The notes: generated by a model from the letters alone, not told the origin. Shown: positions 1-7,082, numbered from the stretch's first letter. The stretch is 8,847 nt of DNA from Verrucomicrobiota bacterium (GCA_030832235.1 JAURJO010000249.1:1-8847), one strand, 5' to 3'. Translations and numbers: made by a program.

Positions 1-2026
1 GAAGGCCCAGCGGCCCGTGGATCCGGCGATCGAGGGCGCGAAACTCGCACAACCGCAGGAGTTCTCGCTGCATGGCGTCGATTACCGCGTCGAGTGGAAG
101 GAAGGGAAACCGCAGTTCACCGAGAAGCGGCCCGGGGAGGTGCCTTTCAATTATTCCGCGGACTTCATTCTCGGACATACTCCCCTGCTCCAGTACCTCG
201 TGCCGATCGGTGGCGGCCGGCATCAGGCGGCTGAACTCGCGTACGATCCGCACCGCAAGGAATGGTTCAATGTCTTCGGTGACGAACGCCGGCGCCCCGG
301 CGAGTGGGGGCACTGGCGCGGACGCGGCATGAACTGGAACGCGATGTGCGCCCACTGCCACATGACCGACTACCGGAAGAACTACGATCCGGTGAAGGAC
401 ACCTACGCGACCACCTGGCGCGAACACGGCGTCGGCTGCTACCAATGTCACGGCGACCTGCCGGCGAGTCATTTCGATCCCGTCCGCGGCCCCGCGAAAG
501 GCCCCGGCAAAGGCCTCACCGCCGCCGAGATCCAGCGGGCCTCCGAAACCTGCGCACCCTGCCATGCCCGCAACGAATTGCTCACCGGCCGCCTAGAGCC
601 CGGCGGGCATTACCACGATTTCTACCGCCTCACGCTGCCCACGGAGGCGAACGTGTTTTTTCCGGACGGCCAGGTGCGCGATGAGGACTTCAACTACACC
701 TCGCTCCTCACCAGCCGGATGGGCGGCAAGGCCGGCGTGACGTGCCTCGACTGCCACGAGCCCCACAGCGGAAAGATGAAACTGCCGGTGCAGGACAACT
801 CCATCTGCCTGCAGTGCCACGGCCCCTCGCCGCGCGGCAACGCCCCCGTCATCGATCCGGTCGCCCACTCCCGTCACCTGCCCGGCAGCACCGGCAACCA
901 ATGCGTGAGCTGCCACATGCCGACGACGACGTACATGCAGCGCGACCCGCGGCACGACCACGGCTTTCTCAAACCGGATCCGTTGCTGACTAAGGAGCTG
1001 GGCATCCCGAACGCCTGCAACCGCTGCCACACCGACAAGGACACCGATTGGGCGATCGCCGCCGCGGACCAATGGTACGGTGCCAAACTCGACTCGCGCC
1101 AACGCCAGCGAACCCGCGTGATCGCCGCCGCGCAGGCCGGCGCGCCCGACACCGCGGAACGGCTGCTTTCCTTCATCGCGAGCGAGGACGTGCCGGCCTG
1201 GCGGGCGACCCTGCTGTTGCTCACGCGCCCCTACGCGACCCGAGATCCCCGCGTGGTCGCGGCCGCGCGCGAGCACCTCAAACACGCGGATCCCCTCGTG
1301 CGTTCCGCGGCGGTGCAGGTTCTCGCGGCGTTGCCCGGCGAAACGGCGACGCTGCGCCCAATGCTGGAGGACCCGGTGCGCCTCGTGCGTCTCGACGCCG
1401 CCTGGCCGCTCTCAGCGGAATTACCCGCGAACTCGCGGGTGCGCCGGGAACTCGACGAATACCTCGCCGCGAGCGCGGACCAGCCGGCGGGCCGGATGCG
1501 TCTCGGGCAGGACTTCTTCAACCGCGGCATGAACGCCGAGGCCGAGGTCCATCTGCGCAAGGCGACCGAGTGGGATCCATACTCACCAGGGCTGCACGAC
1601 ACCCTCGGAATCTTCCTCAATGAAATGGGCCGGCCCGCAGAAGCCGCCGCCGCACTTTGGCGCGCCGCGCAACTGAGCCCCGCGGACCCACAGGCCGCGT
1701 TCAACGCCGCGCTCGCGTTCGCCGGTGCGCGCCGCCTGAACGACGCGGAACTGGCGCTGCGGGAAACCCTCCGGCGCAACGCCTCCTTCGACCGCGCGTG
1801 GTACAACCTCGGCCTCCTGCTCGCGCAGACCGGCCGCGGCGCCGAGGCCGTACAAGCCTTGGAAACCGCCGAGCGCGCCGCTCCCGCGGTTGCCGACTAT
1901 CCTTACGCGCGGGCCACCATTCTCTGGCAGCAAGGCGACCGCGCGGGCGCGCGCGCCGCCGCCGAGAAAGCCCTCCGCGCCAATCCCGCCCACCCGGGCG
2001 CGCGGCAATTGCTGGAGTCACGTTGA
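1..2026 (+). CDS. Multiheme c-type cytochrome with HEAT-like and TPR repeats (5'-partial)
   Basis: The frame is open from the window edge, so the N-terminus (expected signal peptide and probably one more heme site) is missing. The GTG at 17 is unlikely to be the true start, because the conserved text upstream of the hemes is already under way there. Counting that GTG as residue 1, seven CXXCH sites begin at residues 111, 141, 179, 243, 264, 296 and 334, which predicts at least seven covalently bound c-type hemes and therefore a location outside the cytoplasmic membrane. Residues about 365-470 are HEAT-like helical pairs and about 495-665 are TPR units ending with the protein. This layout matches the doubled-CXXCH/cytochrome c554-like proteins with C-terminal TPRs that are frequent in Planctomycetes, Verrucomicrobia and Acidobacteria. 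Their redox partner is generally unknown. Electron transfer in a complex assembled through the repeats is an inference. The gene is convergent with the ceramidase-like pair, so it is not in the same operon. Confidence 0.9.
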   Translation, partial: KAQRPVDPAIEGAKLAQPQEFSLHGVDYRVEWKEGKPQFTEKRPGEVPFNYSADFILGHTPLLQYLVPIGGGRHQAAELAYDPHRKEWFNVFGDERRRPGEWGHWRGRGMNWNAMCAHCHMTDYRKNYDPVKDTYATTWREHGVGCYQCHGDLPASHFDPVRGPAKGPGKGLTAAEIQRASETCAPCHARNELLTGRLEPGGHYHDFYRLTLPTEANVFFPDGQVRDEDFNYTSLLTSRMGGKAGVTCLDCHEPHSGKMKLPVQDNSICLQCHGPSPRGNAPVIDPVAHSRHLPGSTGNQCVSCHMPTTTYMQRDPRHDHGFLKPDPLLTKELGIPNACNRCHTDKDTDWAIAAADQWYGAKLDSRQRQRTRVIAAAQAGAPDTAERLLSFIASEDVPAWRATLLLLTRPYATRDPRVVAAAREHLKHADPLVRSAAVQVLAALPGETATLRPMLEDPVRLVRLDAAWPLSAELPANSRVRRELDEYLAASADQPAGRMRLGQDFFNRGMNAEAEVHLRKATEWDPYSPGLHDTLGIFLNEMGRPAEAAAALWRAAQLSPADPQAAFNAALAFAGARRLNDAELALRETLRRNASFDRAWYNLGLLLAQTGRGAEAVQALETAERAAPAVADYPYARATILWQQGDRAGARAAAEKALRANPAHPGARQLLESR

Positions 2027-2109
2027 CCGGCCGCGCGCCTTCGCGACGCGAAAGCGACCCGGGGCGCGTGTGTTGATGGGATGCCTGGCAGCTTCCCCGC
2101 GAACGTCGC

Positions 2110-3489
2110 TCAGGCCAGCAGCTCCCGCATCGCCGCGCGGATCTGCTCGTCGGTGCCGGGGGCGAGAAACGCGTGCTCCACCTCGTAGCCGCCCGCGGGA
2201 AACTCGCCGCGGGTCGGAATGTACCACGGTCCCTCGTCACCGTACGCCGCAACCGCCACCGGCTCCCCCGGCCGCATCGCCTGCGCCGCGAGCTGAAACT
2301 CGATGAACGGCTCGGCCGGCAGATGAAGCGCCGTCGTCGTGTTGAGCCGCAGCGCCGAGAGCACGAAAGGATCGCCGCGCTCGAGGCGTCGCAGGCAGGC
2401 CAGCTTGAAGGCCGGACGCAGCCGCGTGACCAGGGAATCCTTCGGCTTCTCCATCAGCTCCCGCAACGCCGCCGGGCCGAGCTCCGGATTCACCGCCGGC
2501 CGCAATTCACGCGTGCGCCAGTCCACCCTGCTCAAGGGCTCGGGTCGCAGGGTCGCCTCGGCCGCAGAGATGCCGCGGATCATCCGCGCGGTCAGCGCCT
2601 CGCGCGCCGCAGGGCTGCCATCGTTGTACTTGCCCGCCGCGATGTCGCCCGCGCAGCCGGAGAAATAGAGGTGCGTGCACCCAGGGTCCTCCTTCTGCCG
2701 CGCCTTACGGGCCAGACCGCAGAAATCGCTGCTGACCCGGCCGTCGCCGTAGTAGCTCATCGGATGCGTGGCGTAGAAATGACACGCCGCCACGCGGCGT
2801 TTTCCTTCGTAGAAAGCAACCGTCCGCAACCACGGATCAATCAATCCCTCCTCGAGCGCGATCTGCTCCGCGTTACGACACGAGCTCCCGCGCATGCGTT
2901 TGATCCGGCCGTCCGGACCGCGTTCGACGCGGCGATTGGAGGCGACCTGCTCCACCCGGCCCGCGCCGTGGGCGATATGCGTGACGGCGCGTGGAGACTT
3001 CAGCGCGGTCGTCACCGCCATACGCGCGGCGTCGAGACAGCGGCGGTGGAAATCTCGATCAACCACCCGGGGCAGGTCCGGATGCGCCGAGGCCAGGCGG
3101 TCGGCGTCGAGACACACCAGCGGGGCGTTGTGCTGGTGCACGCAATGCACCGCCACGCGTTCCGGCGTCGTACCTGCCGCCTCCGCCAGCGCCGTGCGCC
3201 AGGCGACGTGCGCCTCGTTCAGGATTCCGGTCCAATCCACCGCGCAGACGACAATTGGTGCACCCGCGCCGAGAAGCACGTAGCCGATCGCCTCAAGAGG
3301 GTCATCGACGGCGGAGACGGGTTTGATCCACCCGCCGCAGCACGCGTGCCCGAGCGGCGGCGTGACGTCGAAACGGAAGGTCGCGATGTGCACGCTCCCA
3401 CCCGCAGCCGAGGCCCGGCTGTGGGTCGTGGCCAGCACCGCCGCCGCCCCGGCGCCCGTCAGAAGTTCGCGTCGTGAAATCGAGCTCAT
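2110..3489 (-). CDS. Tat-exported neutral ceramidase-like hydrolase (second of pair)
   Basis: The protein has 459 residues. The ATG at 3489 is chosen because it opens a textbook twin-arginine signal (SRRELL at residues 5-10, hydrophobic stretch 11-22, AxA near 27-29) and overlaps the stop of the upstream gene as ATGA. The frame stays open further upstream, but that part is a shadow of the neighbouring gene. Features resembling neutral/alkaline ceramidases: a strand ending DVTPP (41-45), a paired-histidine motif HQHNAP (H118, H120), ATHP with H242, a glycine-rich FSGCAGDI motif (277-283), PAEP with E393, and aromatic Y423. By analogy with Pseudomonas ceramidase these would be the zinc ligands and active site. 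The position matching the catalytic serine (GDxS) is alanine 284, and the protein is much shorter than true ceramidases, lacking their C-terminal Ig-like domain. It is therefore a superfamily member with unknown substrate, possibly with altered or lost activity. Family assignment rests on motifs only. Confidence 0.8.
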   Translation of the reverse strand: MSSISRRELLTGAGAAAVLATTHSRASAAGGSVHIATFRFDVTPPLGHACCGGWIKPVSAVDDPLEAIGYVLLGAGAPIVVCAVDWTGILNEAHVAWRTALAEAAGTTPERVAVHCVHQHNAPLVCLDADRLASAHPDLPRVVDRDFHRRCLDAARMAVTTALKSPRAVTHIAHGAGRVEQVASNRRVERGPDGRIKRMRGSSCRNAEQIALEEGLIDPWLRTVAFYEGKRRVAACHFYATHPMSYYGDGRVSSDFCGLARKARQKEDPGCTHLYFSGCAGDIAAGKYNDGSPAAREALTARMIRGISAAEATLRPEPLSRVDWRTRELRPAVNPELGPAALRELMEKPKDSLVTRLRPAFKLACLRRLERGDPFVLSALRLNTTTALHLPAEPFIEFQLAAQAMRPGEPVAVAAYGDEGPWYIPTRGEFPAGGYEVEHAFLAPGTDEQIRAAMRELLA

Positions 3490-4847
3490 GATTTTCCCGG
3501 ATAACCCGGGGTGGAATACGTTTCGCGCAACAGCCGGACCGACGCCTCGACGAGCAGCCGTCCGCACTCGTCGGTACCGGCGCCCGCCACGCCGGCTTCG
3601 TAGCCGCCCCGCGCCTTCTCGCCCGGCATGCCGACGTAGTGCACGCCCATGCCGTTGCTGTAGCCGAGCACCAGCGTCTGCGGGAACGGCGACTGCTCGC
3701 GGATCGCCGCACCGAGATCCGTCAACGGCTCGCCAGGCAACGCGACAAACGCGAGCGGACCACACACGATCACCTGCACTTCGGCCGCCACGCTCTCCGT
3801 GCCGGTGCGCGCGCGCGCCGCCGGTGTCAGCGGAAGGTCGATCGTCGCCCGCGCGGTGCGGATCGCCCGAGGCGCGAGCCGCACCGCGAATTTCTCCGCC
3901 TCCCGCGCCTTCTTCACGAAAGCTTCCGCCATCTCAGCGACGGCCTGAGGTCCTCGGCGCCAGGGTGTGATGTCACCGCACGTGCCTTGAAGGAAAAGCG
4001 CCTCGCCGCCGAACGCGCCGGCGATCGCCGCGGAAGCCGGCCCCGGCCAATCGGCGGAAATCCCGGGATTCGACGGGTAGATCGAAACGGAATGCACCGA
4101 GGCGTGGTAGATCGTCGCGAGAGCGCGACCTTCCTCCGCCCGCAGCCACAGCAACGAAAGCGTGCGGTCCATCGGGCCGAACGTCGCGCCGCCCGTGAGC
4201 ACCGCGGCGTTCCAATCAGGGCTGCTCGCCGCCATCGTGCGCACCGCCTTGGGCTCCGCCAGACCCCAGGCGGGCGTCCGCGGTCGACGGTTGTAAAGGT
4301 ACTCCGCGACCGAAACGCGGCCGATGCTCATTGATGCCGGGCACGCGGCGGCCAGCGCCGCCTTGGTCGCCTCCACGCTCGCGTCGAGCAAGCGCTGCAT
4401 CCACGCCCGGAACGGCGGATGATCGTTCTGCGCCGGCATGTACCGCAGCGCCCACCAATTGTCGCGTTCCCGCCCGCGGTAGCCGTCGCGATAAACCGGT
4501 GACCATGGCGCGGAGTGAGTGTGGCTCGCGTTCACGAGGATATTGCCTCCGGGAATGCCCGTCGCCGTCTCAATCACGCGGCGTACCTCGTCACGGGCTG
4601 ACTCCGAGACATCGGTCAGGTCCCAGCGCACGACCGCCGCCTTTGTCACGCCGTCGTCAAGGGTGAGCACCTGCACCGCCAGCGGGTCGAGCACCGCACC
4701 GTAGGCTTTTCCCGTGACCCAGTTCCGGACGTCGGTGCCGGGCGTGATGTCGGCGCGGCCGACACCGAGGCGGAGGGCGACGGCCGACTCGGCGGCGACC
4801 AACGGCGCGAGACAACAGGCGAAAATAAAAACGAATCGGTTACACAT
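3486..4847 (-). CDS. Secreted neutral ceramidase-like hydrolase (first of pair)
   Basis: The protein has 453 residues. The ATG at 4847 is chosen because a Sec-type signal peptide follows directly (short basic start, hydrophobic 5-19, AxxxA region 18-22); a longer frame begins at 4913 but would bury this signal. Motifs in family order: GRADITP (30-36), NASHTHSAP (106-114, H109 and H111 as likely zinc/catalytic histidines), YHASVHS (H252), SADWPG (264-269), LFLQGTCGDITP (284-295), LPGEP (E373), and GYSN followed by HY (Y396, Y404). The NASHTHS and LPGE motifs are close to neutral/alkaline non-lysosomal ceramidases, which hydrolyse the amide of ceramide using zinc. The serine of the GDxS motif is threonine 294 here, and the C-terminal Ig-like domain is absent, so ceramide as substrate is not supported. 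First gene of a two-gene minus-strand operon; its stop overlaps the next start by 4 bp, indicating translational coupling. Confidence 0.85.
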   Translation of the reverse strand: MCNRFVFIFACCLAPLVAAESAVALRLGVGRADITPGTDVRNWVTGKAYGAVLDPLAVQVLTLDDGVTKAAVVRWDLTDVSESARDEVRRVIETATGIPGGNILVNASHTHSAPWSPVYRDGYRGRERDNWWALRYMPAQNDHPPFRAWMQRLLDASVEATKAALAAACPASMSIGRVSVAEYLYNRRPRTPAWGLAEPKAVRTMAASSPDWNAAVLTGGATFGPMDRTLSLLWLRAEEGRALATIYHASVHSVSIYPSNPGISADWPGPASAAIAGAFGGEALFLQGTCGDITPWRRGPQAVAEMAEAFVKKAREAEKFAVRLAPRAIRTARATIDLPLTPAARARTGTESVAAEVQVIVCGPLAFVALPGEPLTDLGAAIREQSPFPQTLVLGYSNGMGVHYVGMPGEKARGGYEAGVAGAGTDECGRLLVEASVRLLRETYSTPGYPGKS

Positions 4848-4979
4848 GGGGTGATGCCGCGCGGCTGGTGTGCGCTCACGTTCCTTTCCCGTCGCCGGGC
4901 CGTGCAATCCCAAACCCGGCGCGCCACCTCCTCGTCGCTTGCCATGCCTCGGCGGCCGACCTTCGCTCGCACCGCCCCC
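4848..4979. promoter_or_regulatory. Divergent intergenic region with 7-bp inverted repeat
   Basis: These 132 bases separate two outward-facing operons, so both promoters are expected here. No convincing -35/-10 pair is visible on either strand. Near the centre is a perfect inverted repeat, CGCCGGG (4893-4899) and CCCGGCG (4915-4921), with a 15-base spacer. A centre-to-centre distance of 22 bases, about two helical turns, would suit a dimeric regulator, but GC-rich DNA produces such repeats by chance. No Shine-Dalgarno sequence precedes either flanking start codon. Confidence 0.4.
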
Positions 4980-5819
4980 ATGGAACGCCGCCGCCTACTT
5001 TCGTTCCCTTCCTTGCTCGCCGCCAGCGTCCCCGCCGCCTTCGTGTCTGAACCGCTGGTCGACGTGAACGTCACGATTGGCGACTGGGTTGTCCGCCGCT
5101 CCTGGGCCGACTCCACCGCGACCCTGATCGCACGACTGCGGCGTCACGGCGTGAACTCCGCCTGGGCCGGCTCCGTGGAGGGCATACTGCACACGGACCT
5201 CGCCGGTGCGAACGCGCGCCTCGCCGCCGCCTGCGCGGGCACGATGCTGCGGCCCTTCGGCACGGTGAACCCGCTCGCGCCCGACTGGGAGGAGGATGTG
5301 CGCCGCTGCGCCGAGGTGCACGGGATGCCCGGTATCCGTGTTTTTCCCGGTTACCATTCCTACAAACTCGAGGACGAGATCTTCGCCCGTCTGCTCGCCG
5401 CGGCGACGAAAAGCGGTCTGCTCGTCCAGATCGCGCTCTCGATCGAGGACGACCGCGCGCAGAACCCGGTGCTCACGGCGCCCTTCGTAAACGTCGCCGC
5501 GATCCCCGAGCTGATCGCCCGCACTCCGGGCGCGCGCGTCATGCTGCTCAATGCCACCTCGCGCGTGTTTTCCGGCGCACCGCTCGTGTCGCGCCTCGCC
5601 CAAGCGGGAGTGTTCCTCGAGATCGCCACGCTGGAGGGTGTTGCCGGCATCGAGAACCTCCTGGGTCGCGCACCCAAGGCGCGCCTTTGCTTCGGCTCCC
5701 ACTCGCCCTACTTCGTCTTCGAGGCCGCCCTGCTGAAACTGCAGGAGTCGGAACTCACGCCGGCGCAGACCGCCGCCGTGCGCCACGCCAACGCCGCCCT
5801 CGCCCTCTCCCGCGCATGA
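4980..5819 (+). CDS. Amidohydrolase-2-like TIM-barrel protein lacking the HxH metal motif
   Basis: The protein has 279 residues from the ATG at 4980, chosen because it gives a short basic start (MERRRLLSF, a weak Tat-like RRxLL) and a hydrophobic stretch to about residue 22. An in-frame ATG at 4944 would add 12 residues and is a real alternative; neither has a Shine-Dalgarno sequence. The fold resembles amidohydrolase family 2 (COG2159-like): first strand LVDVNVTIGDW (26-36), conserved MPGIRVFPGYH (116-126), and a C-terminal FGSHSPYF (238-245) followed by LLKL and an NAALAL helix. Where active members have DxHxH, this one has DVNVT (28-32), and the usual strand histidines and the late GSD aspartate are replaced (VQIAL, VMLLN, FGSHS). 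It is probably non-catalytic or uses different chemistry. Its stop overlaps the start of the intact amidohydrolase by ATGA, which suggests the two work together, perhaps as a heteromer. Substrate unknown. Confidence 0.8.
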   Translation: MERRRLLSFPSLLAASVPAAFVSEPLVDVNVTIGDWVVRRSWADSTATLIARLRRHGVNSAWAGSVEGILHTDLAGANARLAAACAGTMLRPFGTVNPLAPDWEEDVRRCAEVHGMPGIRVFPGYHSYKLEDEIFARLLAAATKSGLLVQIALSIEDDRAQNPVLTAPFVNVAAIPELIARTPGARVMLLNATSRVFSGAPLVSRLAQAGVFLEIATLEGVAGIENLLGRAPKARLCFGSHSPYFVFEAALLKLQESELTPAQTAAVRHANAALALSRA

Positions 5820-6724
5820 ACCGCCGCGACTTCCTCGCCACCGGCGCCGCCGCCGCGCTCGCCGTGCCGGCCGCCCGCGCCGCCTCCCCCGAGCCCGCCT
5901 TGTCCGCCTGGGGCACCGACGAACTGCGCAAGCTGGGGGCGTGGGACGTCCATGCACACGTCGGTACACCGGGCCCCAACCCCGCGAAACGCATGGAGGC
6001 TCTCGTGCGCATCGCCGATCGCGTGGGCGTCGAGCGGATGTGCATCTTCATGAGTCCGCCGTGGCAGCATGAGCCGAAGCCGGAGGAGTTCCGCCGGAGC
6101 AACGACGACGTGCTCGCGATCCTCAAGGAATGGGGTTCGCGCGCATTCGGGTTCGTCTACCTCAACCCCGTCTACACCAAGGAATCCCTCGCCGAGCTCG
6201 AGCGCTGCGTGGCCGACGGACCCATGGTGGGCATCAAGCTCTGGGTCGGCACGCGTGCGCACCGCCGCGAGCTCGATCCGATCGTGCGCCGCGCGGTCGA
6301 GCTCGACGCCCTCATTTTCCAACACACCTGGATCAAGCAGCGCGGCAAAGGCAACCTGCCGCAGGAATCGACGCCGATGGAACTCGCCGAGCTCTCCGCC
6401 CGCCACCCCGGCGTCCCGATGGTCTGCGGTCACACCGGAGGCGCCGAATGGGCGTTCGGCATCCGCGCGATCCGGGCTCGCCCCGAGCTCCACGGCGACC
6501 TCGGCGGCGGCGATCCCGTGTCCGGACAAGTGGAAATGGCCGTGCGCGAACTCGGCGCCGAACGCGTGCTCTACGGCAGCGACGTCAGCGGCCGCAGTTT
6601 CGGCTCGCAACTCGGCCGCGTCCTCGGCGCCGATATCCCGGATTCCGCCAAGCGCCTCATCCTCCGCGGGAATCTCGTGCGCCTCCTCCGCCCCGGATTG
6701 AAGCGCAAGGGCATCAAGGTCTGA
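5816..6724 (+). CDS. Tat-exported amidohydrolase (amidohydrolase-2 family)
   Basis: The protein has 302 residues. The ATG at 5816 overlaps the upstream stop as ATGA and opens a clear Tat signal (NRRDFL at 2-7, alanine-rich hydrophobic region 8-20, ARA cleavage site 20-22). The frame extends further upstream, but only as a shadow of the preceding gene. The amidohydrolase metal site is complete: WDVHAHVG (H46, H48) on strand 1, GIKLWVG (K141), IFQHTW (H170), VCGHTGG (H206) and LYGSDVSG (D256). These are the classical positions for a mono- or binuclear metal hydrolase or decarboxylase in a TIM barrel. The length is normal for the family once the signal is removed. Export of such an enzyme by Tat fits cofactor loading before transport. 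It is last in its two-gene operon, with tRNA-Asp starting 79 bases downstream. The reaction is hydrolysis (or decarboxylation) of an unidentified small molecule; the family is too broad to name it. Confidence 0.88.
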   Translation: MNRRDFLATGAAAALAVPAARAASPEPALSAWGTDELRKLGAWDVHAHVGTPGPNPAKRMEALVRIADRVGVERMCIFMSPPWQHEPKPEEFRRSNDDVLAILKEWGSRAFGFVYLNPVYTKESLAELERCVADGPMVGIKLWVGTRAHRRELDPIVRRAVELDALIFQHTWIKQRGKGNLPQESTPMELAELSARHPGVPMVCGHTGGAEWAFGIRAIRARPELHGDLGGGDPVSGQVEMAVRELGAERVLYGSDVSGRSFGSQLGRVLGADIPDSAKRLILRGNLVRLLRPGLKRKGIKV

Positions 6725-6757
6725 CGCGCTCCTCGTCGGAAAAATTCGGGAAACCGC

Positions 6758-6785
6758 TTGACTCGCCTTTTCACGAACTGATTCT
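6758..6785 (+). promoter_or_regulatory. Probable sigma-70-type promoter of tRNA-Asp
   Basis: A TTGACT box (6758-6763, five of six matches to TTGACA) lies 16 bases before GATTCT (6780-6785, three of six matches, preceded by a T). An A-rich stretch around 6740-6753 lies just upstream. Transcription would begin about 12 bases before the mature tRNA 5' end. The strong -35 and suitable distance support the call; the -10 is weak. Confidence 0.5.
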
Positions 6786-6803
6786 CGCCGCTCTTTCCCA
6801 TCC

Positions 6804-6880
6804 GGGGTGGTAGCTCAGTTGGTTAGAGCGTCTGCCTGTCACGCAGAAGGCCGCGGGTTCGAGTCCCGTCCATCCCGCCA
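6804..6880 (+). tRNA. tRNA-Asp (anticodon GTC)
   Basis: A 77-base cloverleaf folds throughout. The acceptor stem is 6804-6810 with 6870-6876 (one G-T pair), the D stem GCTC/GAGC, and the anticodon stem TCTGC/GCAGA around loop CTGTCAC (6836-6842), with anticodon GTC at 6838-6840. The variable loop is AGGCC, and the T arm GCGGG/CCCGT encloses TTCGAGT. Discriminator base G73 (6877) is the aspartate identity base, and CCA is encoded at 6878-6880. It decodes GAC and GAU. It appears to be a single-gene unit with its own promoter and terminator. Confidence 0.98.
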
Positions 6881-6887
6881 GTTTTAG

Positions 6888-6923
6888 AAGCCCATGGTTC
6901 CTGGGGATCCATGGGCTTTTCGT
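6888..6923 (+). terminator. Intrinsic terminator of tRNA-Asp
   Basis: A perfect 10-bp stem, AAGCCCATGG (6888-6897) with CCATGGGCTT (6909-6918), surrounds an 11-base loop that can itself pair three more bases beyond a T-T mismatch. It is followed by TTTT (6917-6920) and, after CG, another TTT. It starts seven bases after the tRNA CCA end and separates tRNA transcription from glnD. Confidence 0.88.
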
Positions 6924-7028
6924 TTCCACCCCGCCTCCCCGCAGATCAGCGGCGCCCCCCCCGTCCCGACGGCTCCGAAGGGAAAAGAGTCCACACCCGC
7001 GTCGTCCGCGGCATGAATCTCGCTTTGA

Positions 7029-7066
7029 CGGTTGAAACCGCCGCCCGGTTGGGTGGATGGTAACCG
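7029..7066 (+). repeat. Four mutually complementary pentamers in the glnD leader
   Basis: CGGTT occurs at 7029-7033 and 7046-7050, and its complement AACCG at 7036-7040 and 7062-7066. In RNA, three adjacent pairings are possible and mutually exclusive: a tight hairpin with a UGAA loop (7029-7040), AACCG with the second CGGTT (7036-7050, 5-base loop), and the second CGGTT with the last AACCG (7046-7066, 11-base loop). The last ends 16 bases before the glnD ATG. The arms are short, so function is speculative. The rest of 6924-7082 shows no convincing promoter or Shine-Dalgarno sequence. Confidence 0.35.
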
Positions 7067-7082
7067 ATTCCGCCGCCGCCAG

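Noticed and set aside
2040..2052. Inverted repeat TTCGCG-A-CGCGAA in the convergent 83-bp gap, possible terminator
   Set aside because: The arms leave only one base for a loop and no T-run follows on either strand. No credible terminator is visible between the convergent genes.
2173..3477. 434-codon plus-strand frame opposite the Tat-type ceramidase-like gene
   Set aside because: Its translation is arginine-rich low-complexity text without motifs, typical of antisense frames in GC-rich DNA. The minus-strand frame has a signal peptide and conserved motifs.
3490..3765. 92-codon upstream extension of the Tat-type ceramidase-like gene
   Set aside because: It lies entirely within the other ceramidase-like gene in another frame, is arginine-rich, and would bury the twin-arginine signal. 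The ATGA start fits better.
4995..5969. 324-codon minus-strand frame opposite the two amidohydrolase-like genes
   Set aside because: Composition is dominated by Arg, Gly and Ala with no domain, and it spans the junction of two recognised plus-strand genes.
6804..6880. tRNA-Asp as an integration site for a mobile element
   Set aside because: I see no second copy of the tRNA 3' end and no integrase gene in the window.
7013..7063. 16-codon frame upstream of glnD as a leader peptide
   Set aside because: It has no Shine-Dalgarno sequence, no run of regulatory codons and no sign of conservation, and it ends before glnD without overlap. Mentioned only in connection with the pairing elements.
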